From the NCBI RefSeq assembly GCF_018326265.1, contig NZ_AP023360.1:4373501-4437500 (forward strand): a DNA stretch of 64,000 nt, read 5' to 3'. This document shows, piece after piece, positions 33,795 through 42,474 of the stretch. The translations under genes were made by a program, and so were the position numbers. Within the stretch, counting starts at the first letter, position 1; every line of letters starts with the position of its first letter. Source of the DNA: Catellatospora sp. IY07-71 (lineage in GTDB: Bacteria; Actinomycetota; Actinomycetes; Mycobacteriales; Micromonosporaceae). The notes below the pieces were generated by a model, which was given only the letters and a program-made list of their open reading frames with translations, was not told the origin of the DNA and searched no databases.

Positions 33795-35060
33795 ATGTGG
33801 AAAGCAGTGCGGACCGGCGCGGCCGTGATGGCCGCCGCCGTGCTCGCGGTGACCGTGGCGGGCTGCGGCGCCGACGAGCCGACCGCGGGCGCTGACGAGA
33901 AGGCGACGCTGTCCTACGCGGTGTGGGACAAGAACCAGGTCCCGGTGATGGAGGAGCTCGCGGCCGCCTTCACCGAGGACCACCCGAACATCACGGTCGA
34001 GGTCCAGCTCACCCCGTGGGCCGACTACTGGACCAAGCTGCGGGCCGCGGTCACCGGCGGCGCCGCCCCGGACGTGTTCTGGATGAACGGCCCGAACGTC
34101 CAGCTCTACGCCGACAACGGTGTGATCATGCCGCTGGCGGACAAGGTCGCCGAGGCGAAGCTGGACCTGGGCGTGTACCCGAAGGCCCTGGTCGACCTGT
34201 ACACCTTCGAGGGCAAGATCTACGGCCTGCCGAAAGACTTCGACACCGTCGGCGTCTGGTACAACAAGGAGCTCTTCGACGCGGCCGGCGTGAAGCACCC
34301 GGCCGCCGGGTGGACCTGGGACGACTTCAAGGCCGCCGCCGCCAAGCTGAGCAACCCGGCCAAGGGCCAGTACGCCGTCGGCGCCAACATCGCCGGCCAG
34401 GAGTACTTCTACAACACCATCTACCAGGCCGGCGGCAACGTGATCTCGGCCGACGGGAAGAAGTCGGGCTACGACGACCCGGCCACCATCGAGGGCCTGC
34501 GCTTCTGGACCGACCTGATCAAGAACAAGCAGTCGCCGGACCTGAAGACGATGACCGACACCCACCCGATCCAGCTCTTCGAGTCCGGCAAGCTCGCCAT
34601 GTACTGGGGCGGCTCCTGGAACGTCACCGAGTTCGGCAACAACGAGTACACCAAGACCCGCGTCGACGCCGCGCCGCTGCCGACCGGGGTCAAGCAGGCC
34701 ACCATCATCCACGGCCTGGCCAATGTGGTCTCGGCGAAGACGAAGTACCCGGCGCAGGCGTGGGAGTTCGTGAAGTTCCTCGGCTCGAAGCCCGCCGCCG
34801 AGATCCTCGGTAAGAAGGGCCCGATCCCGGCGTACACCGGCACCCAGGACGCCTGGCTCGCCGCCAACGCCAAGTTCAACGGCAAGGTCTTCCTGGACGC
34901 GGTGAGCTACGCGGTGCCCTACCCGGTGTCGCGCAACACCGCCGCCTGGAACGACGAGGAGTTCAAGCAGCTGACCAAGGCGTACACCGGTGAGGTGCCG
35001 GTGGAGCAGGCGGCGAAGGAGCTTGCCACCCAGATGAACGCCCTGCTGGCCAAGGAGTAA
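33795..35060 (+). CDS. Sugar ABC transporter substrate-binding lipoprotein
   Basis: A 421-residue extracellular solute-binding protein (family 1). The signal peptide ends in a lipobox VTVAGC (Cys24). The mature protein opens ATLSYAVWDKNQVPVMEELA and has the usual APDVFWMNGPNVQLY and YNKELFDAAG segments. It should be anchored outside the membrane and deliver oligosaccharides to the two permeases that follow. No ATPase gene is in the operon, so a shared MsiK-type ATPase elsewhere is likely. The two secreted galactosaminidase-type enzymes downstream suggest amino-sugar oligosaccharides as ligand. Confidence 0.9.
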   Translation: MWKAVRTGAAVMAAAVLAVTVAGCGADEPTAGADEKATLSYAVWDKNQVPVMEELAAAFTEDHPNITVEVQLTPWADYWTKLRAAVTGGAAPDVFWMNGPNVQLYADNGVIMPLADKVAEAKLDLGVYPKALVDLYTFEGKIYGLPKDFDTVGVWYNKELFDAAGVKHPAAGWTWDDFKAAAAKLSNPAKGQYAVGANIAGQEYFYNTIYQAGGNVISADGKKSGYDDPATIEGLRFWTDLIKNKQSPDLKTMTDTHPIQLFESGKLAMYWGGSWNVTEFGNNEYTKTRVDAAPLPTGVKQATIIHGLANVVSAKTKYPAQAWEFVKFLGSKPAAEILGKKGPIPAYTGTQDAWLAANAKFNGKVFLDAVSYAVPYPVSRNTAAWNDEEFKQLTKAYTGEVPVEQAAKELATQMNALLAKE

Positions 35061-35068
35061 CCGACACC

Positions 35069-36043
35069 ATGGTGATGACCGAGGAGGGCATCGCGGCCGA
35101 CCGCGCCGCGGTGCCCGCCCCGGCGCCCGGGGGCCGTGCCCGCCGCCCGCGCCGGTGGACCGCCGAGGCGGGGTGGGCGTACCTGCTCATCGCGCCGACC
35201 GGGCTGGGGCTGGCCGTGTTCTACCTGTGGCCCGTCCTGCAGACCGGGTACTTCTCCTTCACCGAGTGGGGCCCGTTCGGCGGGCACGAGTGGGTGGGGC
35301 TGGACAACTACCGGGCCCTGGCCGCCGACACCGAGGTGCGCCAGGCGCTGGTCAACACGCTGCTGTTCGCGCTGCTCGGCCTGCTCGGCATCCCGCTCGC
35401 GATCGTCTTCGCGGCGCTGCTCAACCGGCCGAAGCTGCGCGGCGTCTCGGTGTACCGCGCGCTGTTCTTCATCCCCGTGGTGACCATGCCGGTCGCCGTG
35501 GCGATGGTCTGGCGCTGGCTCTACAACGGCGACTTCGGCCTGGTCAACCAGTTCCTGTCGGTGTTCGGCGTGGAGGGCCCGCACTGGATCGCCGACCCGG
35601 CCACCGCGCTGTACGCGCTGGTGGCGGTGTGCATCTGGGCCGGGCTCGGCTACAACATCGTGGTCTTCCTGGCCGGGCTGCAGGCGATCCCGCGCGAGTT
35701 CTACGAGGCCGCCGAGATCGACGGGGCCGGGCCGGTGGCGCAGTTCCGGCGGGTCACCCTGCCGCTGCTGTCACCGTCGATCTTCTTCGTCTCGGTGCTC
35801 TCGGTCATCGGCTCGCTGCAGCTGTTCGACCTGGTGTACGTGATGGCCGGCAGCGGCCAGGCGGCCCGCTCGAACCCGGCCATGCCCCGCATCCAGACCG
35901 TCGTGGGGCTGTTCTACGACAAGGCGTTCTACACCAACGACCGCGGCTACGCGGCCGCGATCGTGATGGCGCTGCTCGTCCTCATCGTGGTGTTCACCGC
36001 GATCCAGTTCCGGCTGCAGAAGCGGTGGGTGCACTATGGCTGA
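35069..36043 (+). CDS. Sugar ABC transporter permease (MalF type)
   Basis: A 324-residue permease with six predicted membrane segments (YLLIAPTGLGLAVFYLWPVL first). The cytoplasmic EAA loop reads EAAEIDGAGPVAQFRRVTLP. The N-terminal 35 residues are a basic cytoplasmic extension. It should form a heterodimer with the following permease. Start is ATG 35069 (or ATG 35075), 8 bases after the lipoprotein stop. Confidence 0.9.
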   Translation: MVMTEEGIAADRAAVPAPAPGGRARRPRRWTAEAGWAYLLIAPTGLGLAVFYLWPVLQTGYFSFTEWGPFGGHEWVGLDNYRALAADTEVRQALVNTLLFALLGLLGIPLAIVFAALLNRPKLRGVSVYRALFFIPVVTMPVAVAMVWRWLYNGDFGLVNQFLSVFGVEGPHWIADPATALYALVAVCIWAGLGYNIVVFLAGLQAIPREFYEAAEIDGAGPVAQFRRVTLPLLSPSIFFVSVLSVIGSLQLFDLVYVMAGSGQAARSNPAMPRIQTVVGLFYDKAFYTNDRGYAAAIVMALLVLIVVFTAIQFRLQKRWVHYG

Positions 36044-36866
36044 GCCCCGGACGGCGCAGGGCCGGATGGCCGGCACGCACGGCACGCTGATCCTCGGCGC
36101 GGCCGTGATGGTGATCCCGTTCGCCTGGCAGCTGCTCACCTCGCTGAAGACGCTGACCAACGCCACCCGGGTGCCGCCGACCCTCGCGCCGGACTGGCGC
36201 TGGGCGAACTACGCCCAGGTGTTCGAGCTGCTGCCGTTCGGCGACCAGTTCCTCAACACCGTCCTGGTCGCCGTCGCGCGCACCGCCGGGCAGCTGCTGT
36301 TCTGTTCGATGGCGGCGTACGCGTTCGCGCGGCTGCGCTTCCCCGGCCGGGGCCTGCTGTTCGGGCTGTTCCTGTCCGTGCTGATGGTGCCGCCGGCGCT
36401 GTTCGTCATCCCGCAGTACGAGATCATGGCCGATCTGGGCTGGCTCAACAGCCTCGGCGCGATCATCGCGCCCGGCCTGTTCTCCGCGTTCGGCGTGTTC
36501 CTGCTGCGGCAGTTCTTCCTCGGCCTGCCCCGGGAGCTGGACGAGGCGGCCCGCCTCGACGGGGCCGGGCCGCTGCGCATCTACTGGTCCGTCATGCTGC
36601 CGCTCGCCAAGCCCGGCCTGCTGGCGCTCGGCATCCTCGTGGTGTTGGCGTCCTGGAACGACCTGTTCTGGCCGCTGATCGTCAACACCGACCCGGAGCA
36701 GATGACCCTGTCGGCGGGCCTGGCCTCGCTCCAGGGCCAGTTCCAGACCGACTACCCGGTGCTGATGGCCGGGTCGCTGCTCGCCTCGCTGCCGGTGATC
36801 GTGGTGTTCACCGTGCTGCAGCGCCACTTCATCCAGGGCATCGCCTTCAGCGGCAACAAGAGCTGA
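36036..36866 (+). CDS. Sugar ABC transporter permease (MalG type)
   Basis: A 276-residue permease with about six membrane segments (LILGAAVMVIPFAWQLLTSL, LLFGLFLSVLMVPPALFVIP). The EAA loop is DEAARLDGAGPLRIYWSVML. ATG 36036 overlaps the previous gene by 8 bases, indicating translational coupling. It forms the second half of the importer channel. Confidence 0.9.
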   Translation: MAEPRTAQGRMAGTHGTLILGAAVMVIPFAWQLLTSLKTLTNATRVPPTLAPDWRWANYAQVFELLPFGDQFLNTVLVAVARTAGQLLFCSMAAYAFARLRFPGRGLLFGLFLSVLMVPPALFVIPQYEIMADLGWLNSLGAIIAPGLFSAFGVFLLRQFFLGLPRELDEAARLDGAGPLRIYWSVMLPLAKPGLLALGILVVLASWNDLFWPLIVNTDPEQMTLSAGLASLQGQFQTDYPVLMAGSLLASLPVIVVFTVLQRHFIQGIAFSGNKS

Positions 36867-36906
36867 CCCCCAACCCCCTCACATACCCCAGATCGGAGAC
36901 ACGACC

Positions 36907-38742
36907 ATGCTGCATCGGCATGGCCGCGGACGCCTGCACCTCCGGGCGGCGGCCGTACTCACCGCACTGCTCCTCATCCCGGCCGCGCCCGCGCAGGCGA
37001 GCGGCCTCCCCGACCCGGCGTCGCAGCAGCTCGCGGTGCCCGCGTACTTCTACCCGGGCGGCGACGGCGCCGCCCTCTGGCAGCGGCTCAACGCGCCGGG
37101 CGTCGGCATCGCCGTGGCGAACCCCTTCTCCGGCCCCGGCAAGACCCGGGACCCCAACTACGCTGCGGCCATCGCCGCCGCGAAGGCAGCGGGGGTACGC
37201 GTGCTCGGCTACGTCGCGACCGGCTACCTCGGCACCACCGGCCGCGCGACGCGGCTCAACGAGACCACCCCGGCGGCCTGGGCCGCGCAGGTCCAGCAGG
37301 ACGTGGCCACCTGGTACCGGCTCTACGGCGCGGACGGCCTGGGCGGCATCTTCTTCGACGAGGTGCAGAACGTCTGCGGCCCGCAGGACGCCTACGTCAA
37401 GACCTACCGCGAGCTGGACCGGCACGTGCGGCGCGCGTTTCCCGGCGCGTTCACCGTGGTCAACCCGGGCATCGACACCGAACCGTGTTACGCGGACGTC
37501 GGCGACGTGATCCTCACCTTCGAGGGCACCTACGAGACCTACCTCGGCTGGCAGCCCCCGGCGTGGCACCGCGCGCTCGATCCGCGCCGGTTCTGGCACC
37601 TGGTGCACGCCACGGACACGACCGAGCAGCTGGCGAACGCGGTCGCGCTGAGCAAGCAGCGCCAGGCGGGCTACCTCTACGTCACGCCGGACGTGCTGGC
37701 CAACCCGTGGGACTCGCTGCCGCCGGACGCCTACTGGAACGCGCAGCTCGCCGCGGCGACCGACCACGGCGGCGACACTGCCGCGCCCCGCGTGTACGGC
37801 ACGCCGCTGGCCGTGCACACCACCTCGACCGAGGCGACCGTGGGCTGGCTGCCCGCCGCCGACGACGGCCGCGTCACCGGGTACGACGTGTACCTCGACG
37901 GGGTCCGGGTCACCGGCACGCTGAACGCGATCCCGCTGGTCACGCTGCACGGGCTCGACCCGGCGCGGTCCTACCGGGTGGCCGTCGCCGCGCGGGACGC
38001 GGCGGGCAACGTCTCCGCGCCCGGCCGGGCCGCGACGGTGACCACGAAGGCCGCCGACGCGTCGGCGCCCGCCGCCCCGGCCGGGCTGCGTGCCGCCGAG
38101 ACCAAGGTCGCCAGCGTGCGGCTGGCCTGGGACGCCTCCACCGAGGCCGACCTCGCGGGCTATGACGTCGAGGTGAACGGGCAGCCGCTGCTGTCGCTGC
38201 CGTCGTGGCTGGTCACGGCCGGGGACACGGTCAGCGTGCCGGTCAGCGGGCTGGAGCCGGGCACGGCGTACACGTTCACGGCGTACACCCGCGACAGCAG
38301 CGGCAACCGCTCGGCCGCCGCCGGGCCGCTGACCGTCACCACGACGGTGCCCTCCGGCGACCCGATCACCGGCGCGAGCGGCGTGATCGATGCCGACGGC
38401 GTGACCTACCAGGCGGCCTTCAACCTGCCGTTCGACTTCCACCACCTGTTCATCGACGTCGACGACGACGCCACCACCGGGTTCGCCACGGCCGGCATCG
38501 GCGCCGATCTGCTCATCGAGAACGCCTGGTTCTACCGCCACACCGGCACCGGCTGGAGCTGGGCGCCGGTGGACGGGCCGAGCCCGCTCGTGTCCAGCGA
38601 CGACGACCACTACGTCTGGCGCGTGCCCGCGTCCGTGCTGTCCGACGTGCTCGGCGGCGCGCCGGTCGGCCCGCACCGGGCGGTCTTCCACGGCTCCGGC
38701 AGCTCGCCGGAGACCTACACCGCAGTGATCACCATCAGCTGA
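36907..38742 (+). CDS. Secreted spherulin-4/GH135-type glycoside hydrolase with two Fn3 domains
   Basis: A 611-residue exported protein. A signal peptide covers residues 1-31. Residues 40-290 are a spherulin-4 domain (LAVPAYFYPGGDGAALWQRL, IAVANPFSGPGKTRDPNY, GVRVLGYVATGYLG, GIFFDEVQN), which is the GH135 TIM barrel. Fungal Sph3, the characterised GH135 enzyme, cleaves galactosaminogalactan as an endo-alpha-1,4-N-acetylgalactosaminidase. Two fibronectin type III domains (about 295-380 and 390-480) and a DOMON-like C-terminal beta domain follow. The gene is 40 bases after the importer permease and 25 bases before the GH114 gene, so it belongs to the same operon. Confidence 0.8.
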   Translation: MLHRHGRGRLHLRAAAVLTALLLIPAAPAQASGLPDPASQQLAVPAYFYPGGDGAALWQRLNAPGVGIAVANPFSGPGKTRDPNYAAAIAAAKAAGVRVLGYVATGYLGTTGRATRLNETTPAAWAAQVQQDVATWYRLYGADGLGGIFFDEVQNVCGPQDAYVKTYRELDRHVRRAFPGAFTVVNPGIDTEPCYADVGDVILTFEGTYETYLGWQPPAWHRALDPRRFWHLVHATDTTEQLANAVALSKQRQAGYLYVTPDVLANPWDSLPPDAYWNAQLAAATDHGGDTAAPRVYGTPLAVHTTSTEATVGWLPAADDGRVTGYDVYLDGVRVTGTLNAIPLVTLHGLDPARSYRVAVAARDAAGNVSAPGRAATVTTKAADASAPAAPAGLRAAETKVASVRLAWDASTEADLAGYDVEVNGQPLLSLPSWLVTAGDTVSVPVSGLEPGTAYTFTAYTRDSSGNRSAAAGPLTVTTTVPSGDPITGASGVIDADGVTYQAAFNLPFDFHHLFIDVDDDATTGFATAGIGADLLIENAWFYRHTGTGWSWAPVDGPSPLVSSDDDHYVWRVPASVLSDVLGGAPVGPHRAVFHGSGSSPETYTAVITIS

Positions 38743-38767
38743 TCCCCTCCACCGAAGCGAGGTGCCC

Positions 38768-41700
38768 ATGAACCGCCAAGCTCATCCGCACCGCACCGCT
38801 CCACCCGCGCGCCGGGGCATCGCCCGGCTGCTCGCCGCGGCCCTGCTCGCCGCCACCGCGCTGACCGCCGGGTTCGTCGCCACCGCGGCGACCCCGGCGG
38901 CCGCGGCCGGCTTCGAGATCGGCCGCACCCCGTTCTACGGCAAGGTCCCCACGCTCAACCAGCACAGCCGCACCGCGTTCTGGTACGGCGCGGTCGACCA
39001 GGCGAAGGTCAACCAGCTCAAGGCGTACGACCTGGTGGTCCTCGAACCGACCCTGCGCGTGCTGAACGTGACCAACGACCACTTCTACTTCGAGTCCGTC
39101 ACGTCCGCGCAGGTGCAGGAGATCAAGCGCGGCGTGGACGGGGCGCTGGGCACCGCCGACGACGTGATCGTGCTCGGCTACCTGTCGGTCGGCGAGATGC
39201 TGCCGACGATCATCCCCGGCCACAGCGGGCACATGACCATCCAGAAGGGCATCGAGCTGGGCCTGCTGCCCGCGGGCTACGGCGGCCCGTCCGGCCCGCT
39301 GCACGGCCCGAACCCGTGGAACTACAACGCCGCCGGCTCGTACCTGAACGTCGAGGGCGGCGCGACCCCGGACGGCACCTACGAGGACGGTTACGCCAAC
39401 TACGCCGGAACCTCGATCGGCGCGAACTACTCGTCCTGGGGCAACCGCCTGACCTGGCGCAACAACGGCGTCATGCCGTGGTACCTGGACCAGCAGGGCA
39501 CCTGGGTCAACGACAGCCGGTACCTGTACGGCGGCTACTGGAAGGACGGCGACGGCACCGTCGACGTCAACCCGACCTACGGCGGCGGGTACATCAACGG
39601 CGGCGACCCGGCCTGGCAGAAGTTCGTCACCTACCAGGTCGACAAGATCGTGCACGACGGCGACTACGACGGCGTCTTCCTGGACACCGTGGACACGCCC
39701 GACCCGGTCGGCGGCGCGGGACCCGGCATCTCGTGGGGGCCGCGCGGCAACTTCGGCTTCACCGCGGGCGGCATGGTCGACCTCGTCGAGAAGATCAAGG
39801 CGGTGGACCCGAGCAAGGTCGTCGCCTCGAACCGGGGCTACTGGTACTTCAACCCCGACGAGGGCACCTCGCAGTTCGCCACCCGCTACCGGCACGCGAT
39901 CAACATCTTCGTCACCGAGAGCTGGTACTACAACACGTACATCCCGGGCTTCTACGACACCAGCCCCGGGTTCGAGGCCAACTGGAACACGAACACCGCC
40001 TCGCCGACCTACCGCAGCCGGGACAACTTCGGCGGGTTCTGGAAAGACTATGTGAACGCGCAGGCCAACCAGGCCGACGGGTTCAACGTGGCGATCATCG
40101 ACTTCCGGGTGCCCGCCTCGGGCACGCAGAAGTGGATGAACGAGGTCGTGGGCAACTCCGACTACCTCGCCTACGACGTCTCGGGGGCGAACCACTTCAA
40201 CTCGGCCGTGTACGACGACGCCAAGAACTGGCTCGACGCGCAGGGCCTGGCCGCGCCGGCGCAGACGGGGGCGCACCCGACCGACCTCTACGGCGGGTTC
40301 GTCGCGGACGGCAGCACGGGGGAGTGGAACGCGGAGACGCCGATCTTCAGCGACGCCGCGGGGAACAACGGCAAGGGCATCACGAAGGTCTACGTGAAGT
40401 TCGTCGGGGACCGGTTCTTCATGATGGTCGAGGCGAAGCAGACCATCAGCCTGGCCCAGGAGATGATCTACTTCGACTACGACAAGGACGGGCCGACGGG
40501 CTGGCAGCCGTCCTGGCCGACCTCGCCGGACTCCCGGATCTACCTGGAGAACCTGAACCAGGCGTACCTGCTGCCGCACGCCGGGGCCGGGCAGGGCGAC
40601 GTGTTCAAGTTCAGCAGCCCCAGCGCCCCGACGAACCGGGGCTGGCCGGTGCGGGTGGTGCAGTCCGGCACCCGTGCCGAGTTCGAGTTCGACCGCAACT
40701 ACGTGTTCCCGGCCGCGATGGCGGGCACGGAGGTGTGGACCTGGCTGCGGGTGGCCAACTTCGGCGGGTCGTCGGTGCGGTTCACCGTGCCCGGCGGCGG
40801 CACCCCGCCGTCCCCGTCCCCGACCCCGTCCAGCTCGCCGCCCCCGGCACAGCCGCCGGTGATCTCGAACGTGCAGTACTCGAACGTCACCACGACCGGC
40901 GCGACGGTCACCTGGACCACGGACGTGGCCTCGTCGTCGGTGGTCGAGTACGGCACCACGACGTCGTACGGCTTCACCGCGACCGGTGCGAACAACGTGA
41001 CCAGCCACTCGGTCACGCTCTCAGGGCTGTCGCCGGGCACGGCGTACCAGTTCCGGGTGCGCTCGGTGTCCACGGGCGGCACCACCAGCAGCCCCAACGG
41101 CACGTTCACCACCGCGACGAGCGGCGGGAGCTACCCGGCGATCACCGTCGACGGGTCGGCCGGTGACTGGGGGAGCGTCACCCCGGTGCTGACCGGCAGC
41201 ACCACCGTGCAGTCGCTGTCGGTGACCAACAACGCCACCAACCTGTATCTGCTGGCGCGGGGCACCGGCCTGAACGTGCTCGGCCAGTTCTACCTGAACA
41301 CCGACAACAACACCGGCACCGGCTACAACGCGACCGGCTGGACCAACCCGTCCGGCGCGGACTACCTGCTGGAGAACGGCAACCTCTACCGGCACGCCGG
41401 CGGCGGCTGGGCCTGGACGTCCCTCGGCGCGGTCACCTTCAGCCGCAACGACACCGTGGCCGAGGCGGCGATCCCGCTGTCCACGCTCGGCCTGTCACCA
41501 GGCTCGCAGCTACGGGCGGGCTACCTGAAGAACAACTCCGCGACCGACCGGCTCCCGGCCGCGAGCGGCACGTTCCCGGTGGTCACCCTGCTCAACGGCT
41601 CGGGCGGCGGTGGCGGCGCACCCGTCATCAGCAACGTGCAGTACGCCAACGTCACCACGACCGGCGCGACGGTCACCTGGACCACGGACGTGGCTTCGTC

Positions 41701-42355
41701 GTCGGTGGTCGAGTACGGCACCACGACGTCCTACGGCTCGACCGCGACCGGCGCGAACAACGTGACCAGCCACTCGGTCACGCTCTCGGGGCTGTCGCCG
41801 GGCACGGCGTACCAGTTCCGGGTCCGCTCGGTCGCCACGGGCGGCACCACCAACAGCCCCAACGGCACCTTCACCACGGCGACGAGTGGCGGCGGCACAC
41901 CGTCGATCACGGTCGACGGCAACGCGGGCGACTGGGCGGCCGTCACCCCGGTGCTGTCCGGCGGCACCGGCGTCCAGTCGGTGTCGGTCACCAGCAACGG
42001 CACCACGCTCTACCTGTGCGTCAAGGGCACCGGCCTGAACGTGCTCGGCCAGTTCTTCCTCAACACCGACAACAGCACCGCCACCGGCTACAACGCCGCG
42101 GGTTGGACCAACCCGTCCGGCGGCGACTACATGCTGGAGAACGCCAACCTCTACGACCACGGCGGCAGCGGCTGGTCCTGGACCCCGCTCGGCGCGATGA
42201 CCTTCGCCCGCAACGACACCGTCGTCGAAGCCGCCATCCCCCTGTCCACCCTCGGCCTGGCCCCCGGCGCCCAACTCCGCCTCGGCTACATCAAGAACAA
42301 CACCACCGACCGCCTCCCCACCCCCTCCGGCACCTTCCCCTTGATCACCCTCTGA
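38768..42355 (+). CDS. Secreted multidomain GH114-type endo-alpha-1,4-polygalactosaminidase-like protein
   Basis: A 1195-residue exported protein starting at ATG 38768 (signal peptide to about residue 48). Residues 55-495 resemble GH114, the Glyco_hydro_114/PelA-type TIM barrel (AFWYGAVDQAKVNQLKAYDL, VIVLGYLSVGEM, DGVFLDTVDTPDP, VVASNRGYWYF). Known GH114 enzymes cut alpha-1,4-polygalactosamine. Residues 510-675 are a DOMON/CBM9-like beta domain (DGSTGEWNAETPIFSD). A Pro/Ser linker at 680-695 follows, then two repeats of an Fn3 domain plus a similar beta domain (VDGSAGDW..., VDGNAGDW...). It probably releases oligosaccharides taken up by the adjoining importer. A family A repeat lies directly after the stop. 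Confidence 0.8.
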   Translation: MNRQAHPHRTAPPARRGIARLLAAALLAATALTAGFVATAATPAAAAGFEIGRTPFYGKVPTLNQHSRTAFWYGAVDQAKVNQLKAYDLVVLEPTLRVLNVTNDHFYFESVTSAQVQEIKRGVDGALGTADDVIVLGYLSVGEMLPTIIPGHSGHMTIQKGIELGLLPAGYGGPSGPLHGPNPWNYNAAGSYLNVEGGATPDGTYEDGYANYAGTSIGANYSSWGNRLTWRNNGVMPWYLDQQGTWVNDSRYLYGGYWKDGDGTVDVNPTYGGGYINGGDPAWQKFVTYQVDKIVHDGDYDGVFLDTVDTPDPVGGAGPGISWGPRGNFGFTAGGMVDLVEKIKAVDPSKVVASNRGYWYFNPDEGTSQFATRYRHAINIFVTESWYYNTYIPGFYDTSPGFEANWNTNTASPTYRSRDNFGGFWKDYVNAQANQADGFNVAIIDFRVPASGTQKWMNEVVGNSDYLAYDVSGANHFNSAVYDDAKNWLDAQGLAAPAQTGAHPTDLYGGFVADGSTGEWNAETPIFSDAAGNNGKGITKVYVKFVGDRFFMMVEAKQTISLAQEMIYFDYDKDGPTGWQPSWPTSPDSRIYLENLNQAYLLPHAGAGQGDVFKFSSPSAPTNRGWPVRVVQSGTRAEFEFDRNYVFPAAMAGTEVWTWLRVANFGGSSVRFTVPGGGTPPSPSPTPSSSPPPAQPPVISNVQYSNVTTTGATVTWTTDVASSSVVEYGTTTSYGFTATGANNVTSHSVTLSGLSPGTAYQFRVRSVSTGGTTSSPNGTFTTATSGGSYPAITVDGSAGDWGSVTPVLTGSTTVQSLSVTNNATNLYLLARGTGLNVLGQFYLNTDNNTGTGYNATGWTNPSGADYLLENGNLYRHAGGGWAWTSLGAVTFSRNDTVAEAAIPLSTLGLSPGSQLRAGYLKNNSATDRLPAASGTFPVVTLLNGSGGGGGAPVISNVQYANVTTTGATVTWTTDVASSSVVEYGTTTSYGSTATGANNVTSHSVTLSGLSPGTAYQFRVRSVATGGTTNSPNGTFTTATSGGGTPSITVDGNAGDWAAVTPVLSGGTGVQSVSVTSNGTTLYLCVKGTGLNVLGQFFLNTDNSTATGYNAAGWTNPSGGDYMLENANLYDHGGSGWSWTPLGAMTFARNDTVVEAAIPLSTLGLAPGAQLRLGYIKNNTTDRLPTPSGTFPLITL
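40859..42355 (+). repeat. Internal duplication of an Fn3 plus beta-domain module
   Basis: The segment beginning at 40859 recurs from 41624, an offset of 765 bases (255 codons). The Fn3 halves (40859-41110 and 41624-41875) are nearly identical at the DNA level; the beta-domain halves are similar but more divergent. This points to a fairly recent in-frame duplication. Confidence 0.85.
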
Positions 42356-42405
42356 AAGGAAGGGCACCTTCTTATCGTTTTCCGAGGTAGAAGGTGCCCT
42401 TCCTA
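42356..42405. repeat. Family A palindromic repeat, copy 4
   Basis: Arms AGGAAGGGCACCTTCT and AGAAGGTGCCCTTCCT around TATCGTTTTCCGAGGT. It starts immediately after the GH114 stop and would be a strong hairpin at the end of the operon transcript. Confidence 0.9.
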
Positions 42406-42474
42406 ACCCGTCACCCGGCTGTGGCATGGTGACGGTTCGGTCCGCGCGGGCGGACGGCGGAGGAGGGACGGCAC

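Noticed and set aside
36847-38769. Long minus-strand open frame opposite the GH135-type gene
   Set aside because: High-GC genomes give long shadow frames. The plus strand has a signal peptide, recognisable domains and operon spacing, while the minus product is Arg/Gly/Val low-complexity with no motif. The same applies to long frames opposite GH114, GH95, LuxR and the HEAT-like gene.
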